Shown here: positions 1 through 9,850 of the stretch, piece by piece
How the letters are laid out: the number at the start of each line of letters is the position of its first letter
Numbering within the stretch: position 1 is the stretch's first letter
Origin: Pyrinomonas methylaliphatogenes
GTDB lineage: Bacteria; Acidobacteriota; Blastocatellia; Pyrinomonadales; Pyrinomonadaceae
Direction: 5' to 3'
NCBI RefSeq assembly: GCF_000820845.2
Contig: NZ_CBXV010000001.1
Span: forward strand, 310,001-374,000
Length of the DNA stretch: 64,000 nucleotides
Made by a program: the position numbers and the translations under genes
The notes under the pieces: generated by a model
What the model saw: only the letters and a program-made list of their open reading frames with translations
Told to the model about the DNA's origin: nothing
The model's database searches: none

Positions 1-458
1 GAAAGGGGATCGAGAAATCCGTCGCGATACATCGCATCGCTCAACTCCGCATGGCCCATGCGCAGTCCCCAACGTGCGCCCTCGACCAGATAGGGCACGC
101 GCGACATCGTCTCTACGCCACCGGCGAGCACGATTGAAGCGCGCCCTAACATGATCTCTTGTGCCGCGAGGATGATCGCTTTCAGTCCAGAGCCGCACGC
201 TTGATTGACCGTGTAAGCCGGGATCTCCTCCGAAAGGCCAGCCCGATAGGCGATCTGGCGTGCGACGTTAGGGCCGAGGCCGGCTTGTCGTGCCGAACCC
301 CAGATGACTTCGCGCACCGCGGCGGGATCGATATGCGCGCGTCGCAAACTCTCGCGCGCGACGATGGAACCGAGTTCGGCTGCGCTGTGCTGGGCCAAAG
401 AGCCGCCGAAACGACCGATCGGCGTGCGCACAGCTCCAAGCAGGTATACGCTCTTCAT
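1..458 (-). CDS. acetyl-CoA acetyltransferase (thiolase), N-terminal part
   Basis: The first 152 residues of a thiolase are present; the gene runs off the left edge of the window. Thiolases condense or cleave acyl-CoA in beta-oxidation or ketone and hydroxybutyrate metabolism. Visible marks are the family N-terminus with RTPIGRFGGSLA, and NQACGSG around residue 88, which carries the nucleophilic cysteine. The ATG at 458 is preceded by GAGG seven bases upstream. Whether it is biosynthetic or degradative cannot be told without the C-terminal half. The gene points away from the next gene, and the 213-base gap between them shows no convincing promoter. Confidence 0.9.
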   Translation of the reverse strand, partial: MKSVYLLGAVRTPIGRFGGSLAQHSAAELGSIVARESLRRAHIDPAAVREVIWGSARQAGLGPNVARQIAYRAGLSEEIPAYTVNQACGSGLKAIILAAQEIMLGRASIVLAGGVETMSRVPYLVEGARWGLRMGHAELSDAMYRDGFLDPL

Positions 459-671
459 CTTGCGGCCTCGATGGCGTATCTCATATCCTTCTTCGCTCGC
501 TTCTTTCGTTGACGACGGACTCAAGCGAGCCATCCTCTGTTACGCTCTCGATATCTGCGGGGAGGACAATCCCTGCTCGGTATGGAATCTGCTTCATGAT
601 CAGGCGGAATATTAACATAGATGGGCGGTAGAATCGATCAGCGCCATGCAAGGCGCTTTTGACGAGGAACG

Positions 672-2174
672 GTGGCGAGTCGAGGGTTGAGCGAAGAGTT
701 CGCGCGCCAATTGGCCGGCGCGCTCGATGAGAGAGAGGAATGGGTGTGTGCGGAGGTGCCTGATGGCCCCGCCGTACTTTTGCGGCGCGGCGAATGGGAG
801 GTGAGCCTAGCGCATGGGCAAGCGTTCCTCGCCTTCTGGACCAGAGCGGGAACGGCGATCTGGCGCGTTCTGTCGTGTGAGCGATCGGCAAGGGGACTGA
901 TGGTCGAGGTCGAGCGGCGTGCCGGGGCGGAAAAGTGTTGGCTGCGTTTTATGCCGCGCGCTTCCGAAGGGAGAACGCAAATTGAAGAGGCCCGCCGGGC
1001 GCGTTGTGCGCAGATCGTTGAGCTATTTCGCCAGCGTTTTGCTGGCGCGCGGATCTTGAGCCAGCGTTTGAGTAGAAGCGCGCGGCCTGGTGAAGCGGGC
1101 AGATTCGCGCGCATTCTTCTGTCGCAAGGGCGCACGCTTCGGGCCATCACTGGGCCGGTAGCTGAGTTGAAGACTCATGAGACGGATGCTTTCCTCGCTT
1201 CATCGCTCATCTGGTTCGCGCGGATCAATAGGCGCGACCACTCGGCGAAATTGTGTCTCGCAGTCGATTCGCCCCTAGCCGAAGATCTGGCCGAGCGCGT
1301 CGTGCTACTTCGTGAATCATGGCGACGGTGCATTGAGGTCTATAAACTGAAAGACCGTTCGCTCGAGCCTCAGCCTATCCCCTCGCTTGAAGATCTGCTC
1401 GCCGATGCTCCACCGCTTCGCGTGGCGCGCGCGTTCGAGTTGAGTCAAACGGCACGGCGCATCCAGATGCTCGCTCCCGAGGCCGTTGAGATCGCGCGCG
1501 CGCGGCATGGCGAGACGCTGCGTTTTCGCGGCTTGAGTTTCGCGCGCGTAAGGCGCGTCGTCGGTGGCGAGCGCGCTTGGTTCGGCATTGAGCGGCGGCG
1601 GCAACTCGATGAGTCATCTTGGCCGGAACTTTGTCGTTTGGTCGAGGATCTGCGCGCGCATCGAAGGGCTGGAGCGGAGAACAAAGAGCACGCTTTCTAT
1701 CGTGCGGAGCCGGAAGCTTGGCTCGAATTCATGTTGAAACGGGAGATCGCCGCGCTCGATGCGAACTTACGGCTATCGCCGCTCCACGCGCAATTCCGTG
1801 TCGCCCAGAGCGGAGAGTCGGGTCGTCCTATCGATCTGATCGCGCAACGGCGAGATGGTCGGCTCGTGGTGATCGAGTTGAAGATCAAAGTGGACGCCGG
1901 TTTCGTCATTCAAGGCGCGGATTACTGGCGACGGATCGAGGCCCAACGACGGAAAGGCAATTTAGCGCGTTTCTTTCCAGATGTGCCGATCGCCGACGAT
2001 CCCCCTATGCTCTACTTGGTTGCTCCGATGCTCGCTTTCCCGCGAAAGCTGCATGCGATCGCGCGCCTCATCAGATCCGAAATAGAGATCCACCGCATCG
2101 AGTTGAACGAAGATTGGCGCGCTGGAGTTCGCGTCGTCAGGCGCGTGCGGGTCGGCGATGAAGAGTGTGCCTGA
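672..2174 (+). CDS. hypothetical protein with C-terminal PD-(D/E)XK-like nuclease core
   Basis: A 500-residue soluble protein I do not recognise as a named family. The N-terminal two thirds is Arg/Glu-rich with no clear domain. Around residues 395-412 the pattern is IDLIAQRRDG followed by LVVIELK. An acidic residue on one strand followed by E-x-K on the next is the catalytic arrangement of PD-(D/E)XK nucleases such as NucS and DUF91 proteins, which cut or bind DNA. The start is GTG with GAGG four bases upstream. It stands alone, facing pilT at its 3' end with 22 bases between. A nuclease role is inferred from the motif only. Confidence 0.75.
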   Translation: MASRGLSEEFARQLAGALDEREEWVCAEVPDGPAVLLRRGEWEVSLAHGQAFLAFWTRAGTAIWRVLSCERSARGLMVEVERRAGAEKCWLRFMPRASEGRTQIEEARRARCAQIVELFRQRFAGARILSQRLSRSARPGEAGRFARILLSQGRTLRAITGPVAELKTHETDAFLASSLIWFARINRRDHSAKLCLAVDSPLAEDLAERVVLLRESWRRCIEVYKLKDRSLEPQPIPSLEDLLADAPPLRVARAFELSQTARRIQMLAPEAVEIARARHGETLRFRGLSFARVRRVVGGERAWFGIERRRQLDESSWPELCRLVEDLRAHRRAGAENKEHAFYRAEPEAWLEFMLKREIAALDANLRLSPLHAQFRVAQSGESGRPIDLIAQRRDGRLVVIELKIKVDAGFVIQGADYWRRIEAQRRKGNLARFFPDVPIADDPPMLYLVAPMLAFPRKLHAIARLIRSEIEIHRIELNEDWRAGVRVVRRVRVGDEECA

Positions 2175-2196
2175 GCTTCATCGAGCTGCGTGGCGT

Positions 2197-3369
2197 TCAT
2201 TCGCCGTTGATCTTCATCGCGCCTTCGACCGACATGCGCGCTTTCTCCTTAGCTTTAGCGCGCTCCATCTCGTCGCGCGCTTGGTCTGAGGTCGAGCGTA
2301 TACCGGCCACTCTTAGGCGGAATTCGTCCGGGTTGCTCGCGCCACGCAACGCCTCTTCGAGCGTAATCAAACCTGATTGATAGAGATGGAAGAGCGATTG
2401 ATCGAAGGTTTGCATCCCGTATTGCGATGTGCCGGCGGCGATCGCGTCGCGGATCAAAGGGGTCTTCTCTTCGTTGGCGATGTAGTCGCGGATGAGGGCG
2501 GTCGAGACCATCACCTCGACGGCAGGCACGCGCCCGTTACCGCGTGCGGCGCGCACCAGACGCATCGAGATGACGGCTTTGAGGATTCCGGCCAGTTGAA
2601 TGCGCACGCTCTTTTGTTGGTGCGGCGGAAAACTCGAAACGATGCGCGTGATGGTCTCGGTCGCATCAAGCGTGTGAAGAGTCGAGAGGACGAGATGGCC
2701 CGTCTCCGCGGCGGTGAGCGCCGTTTGGATCGTCTCGAAGTCGCGCATCTCGCCGACGAGGATCACGTCCGGATCTTGGCGCAATGCGCCGCGTAGAGCT
2801 TCCGCGAATGAGCGCGTATCGACATCGACCTCGCGTTGTGAAATGAAAGACTTCTTGTCGCGATGCAGGAATTCGATCGGGTCCTCGATCGTGACGATGT
2901 GCCCGCTGCGCGTCGAATTGATGTGATCGATCATCGCTGCGAGCGTGGTCGATTTGCCGGAACCGGTCGTTCCCGTGACGAGGATCAAACCGCGCCTTTC
3001 ATCGGCGATTCGCTCGATGACGGGCGGAAGGCTGAGTTCGCTGATCGAACGGATCTGATCGGGGATGACGCGCAAGACCATGCTGACCGAGCCGCGTTGT
3101 TGAAAGATGTTCGCGCGAAAGCGGCCCAGCCCCGACACCGCATAGGCGATGTCGACCTCGGAAAATTCCTTGAAGCGCTGCTTCTGACGATTCGACATCA
3201 TGGCGAAAGCCATGTCGAGCGTATCGTCTTTGGTCAAGCGCGGAGCATCGACGAGCGGTTTCAATTCGCCGCCGACGCGGATGAAGGGTTGAGCCCCTGC
3301 CTTGATGTGTAGATCGGAAGCGCCGTAATTGACCGCCGCGCGCAGTAGATCGTCTATTTTGATGGCCAT
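2197..3369 (-). CDS. pilT: type IV pilus retraction ATPase PilT
   Basis: A 390-residue AAA-type secretion ATPase that powers pilus retraction and twitching motility on the cytoplasmic face of the pilus base. It has the GASDLHI N-terminal domain start, Walker A GTTGSGKST around residue 132, the acidic box TIEDPIEFLH, Walker B DPDVILVGEMRD and the His box TGHLVLSTLHT. The residues after about 345 (SNPDEFRLRVAGI) match the PilT C-terminus, followed by a charged tail. PilT rather than PilB is favoured by length and by the lack of the PilB N-domain and zinc Cys. No other pilus gene is in the window, so it is probably a separate unit. Confidence 0.95.
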   Translation of the reverse strand: MAIKIDDLLRAAVNYGASDLHIKAGAQPFIRVGGELKPLVDAPRLTKDDTLDMAFAMMSNRQKQRFKEFSEVDIAYAVSGLGRFRANIFQQRGSVSMVLRVIPDQIRSISELSLPPVIERIADERRGLILVTGTTGSGKSTTLAAMIDHINSTRSGHIVTIEDPIEFLHRDKKSFISQREVDVDTRSFAEALRGALRQDPDVILVGEMRDFETIQTALTAAETGHLVLSTLHTLDATETITRIVSSFPPHQQKSVRIQLAGILKAVISMRLVRAARGNGRVPAVEVMVSTALIRDYIANEEKTPLIRDAIAAGTSQYGMQTFDQSLFHLYQSGLITLEEALRGASNPDEFRLRVAGIRSTSDQARDEMERAKAKEKARMSVEGAMKINGE

Positions 3370-3454
3370 GGTTCTTAAACGATCCGCTAGGAGTTAAGTT
3401 CTCATCTTCGGTCGATGTGAGGCTCTCCGCTTCGGGGCCGAACGATCTTTGGCG

Positions 3455-3496
3455 GGGCAAGAGAAAGGCGCGACCCAACAGCGGAAGTCGCGCCTT
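3455..3496 (-). terminator. intrinsic terminator after ilvE
   Basis: A perfect 10-bp inverted repeat (AAGGCGCGAC at 3465-3474 and its complement at 3487-3496) encloses a 12-base loop. Read on the minus strand the stem is followed by a T-rich run (CTTTCTCTT). It lies just downstream of the ilvE stop, so it would end ilvE transcription before pilT. Confidence 0.7.
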
Positions 3497-3568
3497 GCGA
3501 TTTTACGAAGCTTTTCTGGGCTCGTCAACGATCAGTTTTCGCAGGCAGGATCTTAGGCGTAGCGCCGA

Positions 3569-4555
3569 TCATGCGGCGTAATGATGCTCGTTGACGTAAG
3601 TCAGCCATTCGCCCGGCGCCGGGCGTTGCCCCGAAGTGATCTCGAAGAAGACTTGCTGAATGCGCGCCGTGATCGGGCCGCGTTTGCCCGACCCGATGAC
3701 GATGCGATCGACGGAGCGAATAGGCGTGATTTCAGCGGCGGTGCCGGTGAAGAAGAGCTCATCGGCGAGGTAGAGGGAGGCTCGCTGAATCTCTCGCTCT
3801 TCGACCGGGATGCCTAGTTCGCGACAGATTTGAATCACGCTATCGCGCGTGATGCCGAGCAGTATTGAGGATGAAAGCGGAGGGGTTAGAATCCTCCCAT
3901 CGGTGACGAGGAAGAGGTTCTCGCCCGAGCCTTCTGAAACGTAACCGCGATCATCGAGCGCGATGCCTTCGGCGAAGCCGTTGAGGATCGCTTCCATCTT
4001 GATCAGCTGCGAGTTCATGTAGTTGGCTCCGGCTTTCGCCAACGGCGGCATCGAATTGGAGGTCATCCGATTCCAAGACGAAACGCACACATCGACGCCG
4101 CGCTCGAGCGCTTCATCGCCGAGATATTTGCCCCAATCCCACGCGCAAATGTAGCAGCAGAGCGGGTTAGGGAAGGGATTGACGCCGAAAGCCGGGGCGC
4201 GTTCATCGAGGCCGCGAAAGATGACCGGACGAAGATAGCACTGGTCCAGGCCGCTCCTTGCAACCAATTCAACGCACGCATCGCAAAGCTCGTCGAGCGT
4301 CCAATTGTGCTCCATGCGATAGATCTTCGCCGAGTTCAAAAGCCGCTGGATATGCTCGCGGAGGCGAAAGATCGCCGGACCTCGCTCGGTCTTGTAACAC
4401 CTGATCCCTTCGAAAACGCTCGAACCGTAATGTATGACGTGTGACATGACGTGGACGCGCGCCTCATCCCATGGGATGAAACGCCCGTTGTGCCAAACTT
4501 CAGGCGCGATGCGTATGGTGCTGACATCTTTCTGCGGTGCGTTTTGGGCGAGCAT
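3569..4555 (-). CDS. ilvE: branched-chain amino acid aminotransferase
   Basis: A 328-residue fold-type IV PLP aminotransferase. It makes the last transamination to leucine, isoleucine and valine, or the first degradative step. Visible are WHNGRFIPWDEARVHVMSHVIHYGSSVFEGIR at the N-terminus (a class IV start), the conserved NSMPPLAKAGANYMNSQL segment with the PLP lysine, and YVSEGSGENLF for phosphate binding. The C-terminus FTGTAAEITPI is typical of IlvE rather than D-amino acid transaminase. AAGGAG lies about ten bases before the ATG. It is monocistronic by its own terminator. Confidence 0.95.
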   Translation of the reverse strand: MLAQNAPQKDVSTIRIAPEVWHNGRFIPWDEARVHVMSHVIHYGSSVFEGIRCYKTERGPAIFRLREHIQRLLNSAKIYRMEHNWTLDELCDACVELVARSGLDQCYLRPVIFRGLDERAPAFGVNPFPNPLCCYICAWDWGKYLGDEALERGVDVCVSSWNRMTSNSMPPLAKAGANYMNSQLIKMEAILNGFAEGIALDDRGYVSEGSGENLFLVTDGRILTPPLSSSILLGITRDSVIQICRELGIPVEEREIQRASLYLADELFFTGTAAEITPIRSVDRIVIGSGKRGPITARIQQVFFEITSGQRPAPGEWLTYVNEHHYAA

Positions 4556-4570
4556 TACGATTGCTTCTCC

Positions 4571-4598
4571 TTAGTAGCTTTCGATCGTGGACTGTCAA
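4571..4598 (-). promoter_or_regulatory. ilvE: sigma-70-like promoter of ilvE
   Basis: On the minus strand a full consensus -35 TTGACA (4593-4598) is followed after 16 bases by TACTAA (4571-4576), a weak -10. The ilvE start codon lies about 13 bases further down, so the leader would be very short. The -35 is good but the -10 is not. Confidence 0.4.
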
Positions 4599-4709
4599 TT
4601 TGAAGTTTTTAGCCTGCCACGATACCGTAAGTAGCGGGCGCTTGGCAAGCAGAGTGGGTTCTCCGGTTTGAGAGCTTTGAGGTTCGAAAAGGGCGAGGAT
4701 TTCGATGGC

Positions 4710-5960
4710 ATGCGAATCTCTATCGGCTTGTTCCGCGCTTGTGGCATCGCCGCATCTCTTTTGCTGGGTTGCCATATCTCGAAGGTGATGAACGAAAGAC
4801 AGGATAAATCGCCGGATGCGCGCGCTACGCACTTCGCCGCTATCGTCATAGACATGCACGCTGATACGGCGCAGCGATTGCTCGATGAGGGCGTCGATCT
4901 CGAAGAGCGATTGCCGGATGGTCATCTCGACGCAGTGCGCATGCGCGAGGGAGGGCTCGACGCTCAATTCTTCGCCATCTGGGTCGAGCCGCAGTTTTAT
5001 GGCTTAGGCGGGCGACGGGCGATGGAGCGCGCCGATCGCCAAATCGCCGCAGTGCGCGCCTTCGTCGAACGTCATGCGGATAGATGGGCGCTAGCGACGA
5101 CCGCCGAGGAGGTCAGACGCGCCGCGCGCGATGGGAAGCTCGCCGCGCTCATGGGACTCGAGGGCGGGTACGCGATCGATGAGAGACTCGAGAACGTCGA
5201 GCGCTACTATCGCCTTGGCGTGCGTTACATGTCGCCGACGTGGGTGGTGAGTTTGCGCTGGGCCGGCTCTTCGGGCGATGAGGTGGGAAGATCGCGCGGA
5301 CTCAGCGAATTCGGGCGCGCCGTCGTGCGCGAGATGAATCGCTTGGGGATGATGGTCGATGTCTCGCACGTTTCGGATCGAACCTTCTGGGATATCATCG
5401 ACACATCACAAGCTCCGGTCATCGCTTCGCATTCGGGAGCGCGCGCCATCGTCGACCACCCGCGGAATCTGACGGATGAGCAACTGCGCGCCATTGCGCG
5501 CACGGGCGGTCTGTGCGCGGTCGCCTTCTATCCGGCCTTCTTGGAACCGGGATGGGAAGAGAGGAAGGAGCGCGTCGAGGCGGAGATCGCGCCGCTCGTG
5601 CGTGAGGAGACGCAGACCATCCGCGGCAATCCATCGCAAAAGCGCGCGGCGCGTGACCGTGTGCGCGCGCGTGAATTCGCCAAAAGATTGCCGCCCGTTC
5701 CCATCGCTCGCGTCGTCGATCACATCGACCACATCGTGCGCGTTGCTGGAATCGATCACGTCGCGCTGGGTTCGGATTTCGACGGCATTCAGGCCGTCCC
5801 GCAGGGACTCGCCTCCGTCGCGGAACTGCCGAACCTGACGGCGGAGTTAGTGCGGCGCGGATATTCCGTTACGGATATTCGAAAGATCCTCGGCGAAAAC
5901 GTCTTGCGCGTCATGGAGGAGGTCGAGCGTCGCGCTGCGGAGTTAAGGCGGCTTCGCTGA
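4710..5960 (+). CDS. membrane dipeptidase (peptidase M19), lipoprotein
   Basis: A 416-residue zinc dipeptidase of the renal dipeptidase family, hydrolysing dipeptides and often those with a C-terminal D-residue. The metal-site pieces are IDMHADT (HxD), GLEGG (bridging Glu), DVSHVSD, ASHSGARA with the DHPRN that follows, and GSDFDG near the C-terminus. I chose the ATG at 4710 because it gives a short type II signal peptide ending LLLGC (cysteine about residue 21), so the enzyme is probably anchored to a membrane and faces the periplasm. An upstream in-frame GTG-class start at 4668 would bury this signal. It is transcribed divergently from ilvE. Confidence 0.9.
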   Translation: MRISIGLFRACGIAASLLLGCHISKVMNERQDKSPDARATHFAAIVIDMHADTAQRLLDEGVDLEERLPDGHLDAVRMREGGLDAQFFAIWVEPQFYGLGGRRAMERADRQIAAVRAFVERHADRWALATTAEEVRRAARDGKLAALMGLEGGYAIDERLENVERYYRLGVRYMSPTWVVSLRWAGSSGDEVGRSRGLSEFGRAVVREMNRLGMMVDVSHVSDRTFWDIIDTSQAPVIASHSGARAIVDHPRNLTDEQLRAIARTGGLCAVAFYPAFLEPGWEERKERVEAEIAPLVREETQTIRGNPSQKRAARDRVRAREFAKRLPPVPIARVVDHIDHIVRVAGIDHVALGSDFDGIQAVPQGLASVAELPNLTAELVRRGYSVTDIRKILGENVLRVMEEVERRAAELRRLR

Positions 5961-6030
5961 TCGCGCATCTGGACCGTGAATGGCGCGGTCGGTTGTGGAT
6001 ATCGTCTGGCGTCAGATCTTCGCGAAAGGG

Positions 6031-6059
6031 TTGACAACCGGCGACCGTTTTGGTGAATC
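6031..6059 (+). promoter_or_regulatory. possible sigma-70 promoter for the transglycosylase-like gene
   Basis: A perfect -35 TTGACA is at 6031-6036. The best -10 about 17 bases on is poor (around TGAATC, 6054-6059). It lies 65-95 bases before the chosen start codon, in the gap after the dipeptidase gene. Confidence 0.35.
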
Positions 6060-6123
6060 TTAAAAGGCGGCTCCCGATTTGAGGAGCCGAGAGCTGCTCG
6101 ATCCGATCATCTCCCTTCGTCGA

Positions 6124-7500
6124 ATGATGAGATATCGTCTTCTCATCTGCTGTTTGTTGGCTTCATTCTTTTTGCTGGATGGGCGCGCGCGATCCTTTGG
6201 CCAAGACCCTTCATCGGGTACGAGGCCGCGAATCGTCTCGCGATCGGCATATCCACAAACGCACACGGCACCATCTCCTCCTCAGCAATCGCTGCCGCCT
6301 AAGTTGATGGCCCCGCTCGTCGGCGCGGGGGCGCCGGCATTGCCGATTGGGACCTCGGCCCTTACGCCAACGATCGCCGTGCCGATCGCTCCGCCGAAAC
6401 CCTTGCGTCCGCTATCTTATGACAAAGTCAAAGTCAAGTTGGAGGAAGCGAAACGCCTGCTCAGATCGCGTCCGGTGTTAGCGGCGGCGGGGAGCCCGTC
6501 AACCTTCTTCGTCACGTTGACAGCCTATGATCCGCTGACCTCGCAACTTCACTTGATCACTTTGCCGAAACAGACGTTCTTGACGCGCGGCGCGGAGGTG
6601 ACAGTGCAAACATCGGCCGGTAAATTGGTCCTCGTGCGCGTCCTGCGCCCGAACTATGTCAATACCGCGGTCGAAATCCGCGACGTCGTGACGGGAGAGC
6701 ATCTAGCTCCTTTGATCGTCGAATATCCGATCGAGAAGGGCGGCGCATTTCGCGAGATGGCTTACTACGTTTCGGCTCATCCGGCGCTTTTGACCGACGA
6801 GCTTATTCGCGCCGGGCGCGAGTATGTGCGGAGCATGGTCGATCTAGCGGCGAAGCGTTTGCGCGATAAAGGGGTGAGCATTTCGCCGCAGATCCTCGAC
6901 ATCGCCGAGCGATTGTGCGTGGTCGAGCACGTCGATCACGAACGATTCATGCGCGAAAGCCGTCTGCAGTTGTTCGAAGAGATCTACGCGCTTTACGGAT
7001 TGAACGAGCTTGACGCCTATCGATATTCGGTCAGCGCCGCTGGAGCCGGCGGCATGGTCCAGATGATACCGTCAACCTACCAGATGATTCGCAATCGGCA
7101 TCCAGCCGTTGGGCTCAACCCCGATTTCGTTTTGGGGATGCGTAACCACGGGAACGCGCTCGAAGCCATGCTCCTGTACATGCAGGATACGTGGAACGAC
7201 TTGGCGCTAGATCCTGACATCGCTTATGCGTTGAGCGTCGGATGGGCGACGCAGGATGATCTGGTCGCCGCCGGATACAACTCCAACCCGGCGCGCTTGC
7301 CGTCGTACATACGGCGCGGTGGGGCGACTTGGCGCTCCTTCCTCCCGCGCGAAACGCAGATCTACTTGCAGATCTATCAATCGCTGGATAGTTTGATCCC
7401 GCTCAAAAGGCGAGCTGACAAGCAGGTGCCAGCGGCCAACTCTTCAGGTGATGTCAGACAGCGACGTGAAGCCTCTGACATTACGCGCCGCAATCCATAA
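6124..7500 (+). CDS. secreted lytic-transglycosylase-like protein
   Basis: A 458-residue exported protein. The start at 6124 gives MMRYRLLICCLLASFFLLDG, a signal peptide; an earlier in-frame TTG at 6079 would add 15 residues before it. A Pro-rich linker follows, then a domain of unknown type. The C-terminal third carries NELDAYRYSVSAAGAGGMVQ and IPSTY. This has the same spacing as the SLT signature E-S-x..S-x-x-G-A-x-G-x-x-Q-x-x-P-x-T, with Glu near residue 295 in the catalytic position. AGYNSNPARLPSYI later resembles the AYNAGP motif. A peptidoglycan lytic transglycosylase is likely but the sequence is divergent. Confidence 0.75.
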   Translation: MMRYRLLICCLLASFFLLDGRARSFGQDPSSGTRPRIVSRSAYPQTHTAPSPPQQSLPPKLMAPLVGAGAPALPIGTSALTPTIAVPIAPPKPLRPLSYDKVKVKLEEAKRLLRSRPVLAAAGSPSTFFVTLTAYDPLTSQLHLITLPKQTFLTRGAEVTVQTSAGKLVLVRVLRPNYVNTAVEIRDVVTGEHLAPLIVEYPIEKGGAFREMAYYVSAHPALLTDELIRAGREYVRSMVDLAAKRLRDKGVSISPQILDIAERLCVVEHVDHERFMRESRLQLFEEIYALYGLNELDAYRYSVSAAGAGGMVQMIPSTYQMIRNRHPAVGLNPDFVLGMRNHGNALEAMLLYMQDTWNDLALDPDIAYALSVGWATQDDLVAAGYNSNPARLPSYIRRGGATWRSFLPRETQIYLQIYQSLDSLIPLKRRADKQVPAANSSGDVRQRREASDITRRNP

Positions 7501-7524
7501 ACGAATTGGTGGACAGGAAACGCC

Positions 7525-9354
7525 TCACGTGAGCGCATCCTTAAGTTCGGCATGCATGGTCCTGTCGCTGTACTGTAGCCGGTAGAGCCGCCAATAGAGG
7601 CCGCGCCGAGCGAGCAGTTCTTGATGCGTTCCCTGTTCGCGGATTTGGCCGTGATGCAGCACGATGATGCGATCGGCGTTCTGAATCGTCGAGAGCCTGT
7701 GGGCGATGACGAGCGAAGTCCGATCGCGCATCACGCGCTCAATCGCTTTTTGAATGAGCTGTTCGGTCTCCGTGTCTATCGAGCTGGTTGCTTCGTCGAG
7801 GATGAGGATGGCCGGATCGAAGGCAAGCGCGCGCGCGAAACTGATCAGTTGCTTCTGCCCGACGGATAATCCGGCGCCGCGTTCGCGGACCTCGGCTTTG
7901 TACCCACCGGGCAAGCGTTCGATGAAGCGATCGGCTTGAACCTCGCGTGCGGCCCAGCGCACCCGTTCTTCCGTGATATCGTCTCGCCCCAGTCTGATGT
8001 TGCTTTCGATCGTGCCGCTGAAGAGGAAGACATCTTGGAGGACGACGGCGAAATTCTGTCGCAGCGAGCGCAGATCCCAATCGCGCACATCGACGCCGTC
8101 GAGCAAGATGCGCCCGCGTTGCACGTCGTAGAATCGCATCAACAGGTTCGTGATGGTGGTTTTACCAGATCCGGTGTGGCCCACGATCGCAACCGACTGG
8201 CCCGGCTCGATGGTGAAGGAGACATCACGGAGGACCCATTCTTCGTCGTTATAAGCGAACCAGACGCGCTCGAACTCGATCTTCCCGCGCGCCCGCCCAG
8301 ACTTGCGCGCGACCGTTGGCGGCGTGATCGAGATCGGCTGATCGAGCGTGCGGAAGATGCGGTGCGAGGCGACGACCGCCGCTTGCAGTACGTTGTACTT
8401 ATCGGAGATGTCGCGGATCGGCTGAAAGAGCTGCTGGAGATACTGAATGAAGGCGACGAGCGCTCCTAGCGAAAGGGTCTGCGTGAACGGCGCGCTCTGC
8501 ATCACGCGCCAGCCGCCGTACCAGATAATCAACGCCGTGCCGATGGCGCCAATCAGATCGACGAGCGGGAAGAAGATGGCGTAGTAGAAGATCGTCTCGA
8601 TGTTGGCGCGGCGATAGTCATCGTTCAGTTCATGAAACTGCGCGCGCGCCTTCTCCTCGCGGTTGAAGAGTTGGACGATCTGGGCGCCCGATAGATGTTC
8701 TTGCAGGAAAGCGTTGATGCGCGCTAGGCGCGTCCGCACGCGATCGTAACCGCGCCGCGCGTGGCGACGAAACCACATCGTCACGGAGAAGAGCATCGGC
8801 ACGGTGAGCAGTGTGACCAGCGTCAAGCGCCAGTCCATCCAGAACATGAGCGCCGCGATCGCTACGATCATCACCAGATCGCCGAGGACATCGATGACGC
8901 CGGAGGTGAAAAGTTCGTTGAGCGCATCGACATCCGAAGTCAGGCGGGTCATGATCCGTCCGACGGGAGTTTTGTCGTAGTAGGCGACGTCTTGCCGCTG
9001 AAGTTTGGTGTAAAGTTCGCTGCGCAGATCATACATCACGCGCTGCCCGACCGTTTCGAGCAGCACCGTTTGCACGTAGGAGAGGATAAACGTGAGAAGG
9101 AGAACGCCGAGGAACGCGAGGGCGAGCCAGCGCAACCCGCCGAGTCGATGCGGGACGATGTACCAATCGATGGCATATTGCGTGAACTTCGGTTGCAGTA
9201 TGCGCAGCGCGTTTAGGATGAGCGTGAGCAGTAGCGCCGGAACGAGCGTGCGCGCGTATGGACGCAGGTAGCGCAGCAATCGGCGCGCGATTTGCCAATC
9301 GTAAGTCTTACCGATGGCTTCTTCCTCGTGAAATTGTTTGACCGCTGTCGCCAT
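7525..9354 (-). CDS. ABC exporter half-transporter with canonical Walker B
   Basis: A 609-residue type I (BmrA/MsbA-like) half-transporter: six membrane helices in residues about 35-320, then an ATPase domain. Walker A is GHTGSGKTT, the signature is the altered LSVGQKQ, and Walker [13 protein letters not shown] keeps the catalytic glutamate. Its partner upstream (9851-11593) has a normal signature but Asp in place of that glutamate. This complementary defect is the hallmark of heterodimeric exporters such as BmrCD and TM287/288. The ATG at 9354 follows GAGGAGAGGC. The substrate is unknown. Confidence 0.92.
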   Translation of the reverse strand: MATAVKQFHEEEAIGKTYDWQIARRLLRYLRPYARTLVPALLLTLILNALRILQPKFTQYAIDWYIVPHRLGGLRWLALAFLGVLLLTFILSYVQTVLLETVGQRVMYDLRSELYTKLQRQDVAYYDKTPVGRIMTRLTSDVDALNELFTSGVIDVLGDLVMIVAIAALMFWMDWRLTLVTLLTVPMLFSVTMWFRRHARRGYDRVRTRLARINAFLQEHLSGAQIVQLFNREEKARAQFHELNDDYRRANIETIFYYAIFFPLVDLIGAIGTALIIWYGGWRVMQSAPFTQTLSLGALVAFIQYLQQLFQPIRDISDKYNVLQAAVVASHRIFRTLDQPISITPPTVARKSGRARGKIEFERVWFAYNDEEWVLRDVSFTIEPGQSVAIVGHTGSGKTTITNLLMRFYDVQRGRILLDGVDVRDWDLRSLRQNFAVVLQDVFLFSGTIESNIRLGRDDITEERVRWAAREVQADRFIERLPGGYKAEVRERGAGLSVGQKQLISFARALAFDPAILILDEATSSIDTETEQLIQKAIERVMRDRTSLVIAHRLSTIQNADRIIVLHHGQIREQGTHQELLARRGLYWRLYRLQYSDRTMHAELKDALT

Positions 9355-9362
9355 GCCTCTCC

Positions 9363-9806
9363 TCACGAAAGCGGGACGGATTCGAGATGTTCGCGCCGCG
9401 GATAATGTGCGGCGATGGCCATCGCCGCGAGCGCGAACATCAGATAGGCTAAACGATCGCGCGTCAGAAAGAAAACGACCACTCCGAAGATCGCCGCCGC
9501 CTCGCACAAGGCAAAGGCGATGATGTAAGCGCGTACGACCTGCCAAATCTTGCGCCGCGCGACGGCCAGGGCGAGCAACACGCGCTTGACGATGACAGAT
9601 GAGGCGACGCTCACCAGACCCATAAAACAGAGAAGCCAGTTAAGGGTCAAGCGACCCTCTTCGCGGGCTGATCCCCTGCGTTCGATGAGCCAAAGCATGA
9701 TCGCGTAAAGGGCGATCGAGCCGAGGAAGATGAGCCAAAGCAGAAAAAGGATCTTCAGATTACGCTCCACGACTTTCGCTTGACGATCAGGTTGCAGCGA
9801 ATCCAT
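9363..9806 (-). CDS. small four-helix membrane protein between ABC genes
   Basis: About 147 residues with four predicted membrane segments (starts near [45 protein letters not shown] and [15 protein letters not shown]). I do not recognise the family. It lies between the two half-transporter genes, eight bases from the downstream one. The ATG at 9806 is chosen because GGGGAAA precedes it; a TTG at 9854 overlapping the upstream stop would add 16 residues. Co-transcription suggests a helper of the exporter, but that is inference. Confidence 0.7.
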   Translation of the reverse strand: MDSLQPDRQAKVVERNLKILFLLWLIFLGSIALYAIMLWLIERRGSAREEGRLTLNWLLCFMGLVSVASSVIVKRVLLALAVARRKIWQVVRAYIIAFALCEAAAIFGVVVFFLTRDRLAYLMFALAAMAIAAHYPRREHLESVPLS

Positions 9807-9850
9807 GCCTTCACATTTCCCCGCTGAGGTTGGATCGAAAGACGGCTCGA

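Noticed and set aside
159-512. Plus-strand open frame over the left end
   Set aside because: It is the antisense shadow of the thiolase gene, which has a clear active-site Cys motif.
7523-7532. CTCACGTGAG palindrome between convergent genes
   Set aside because: It has no loop, overlaps a coding end and lacks a T-run.
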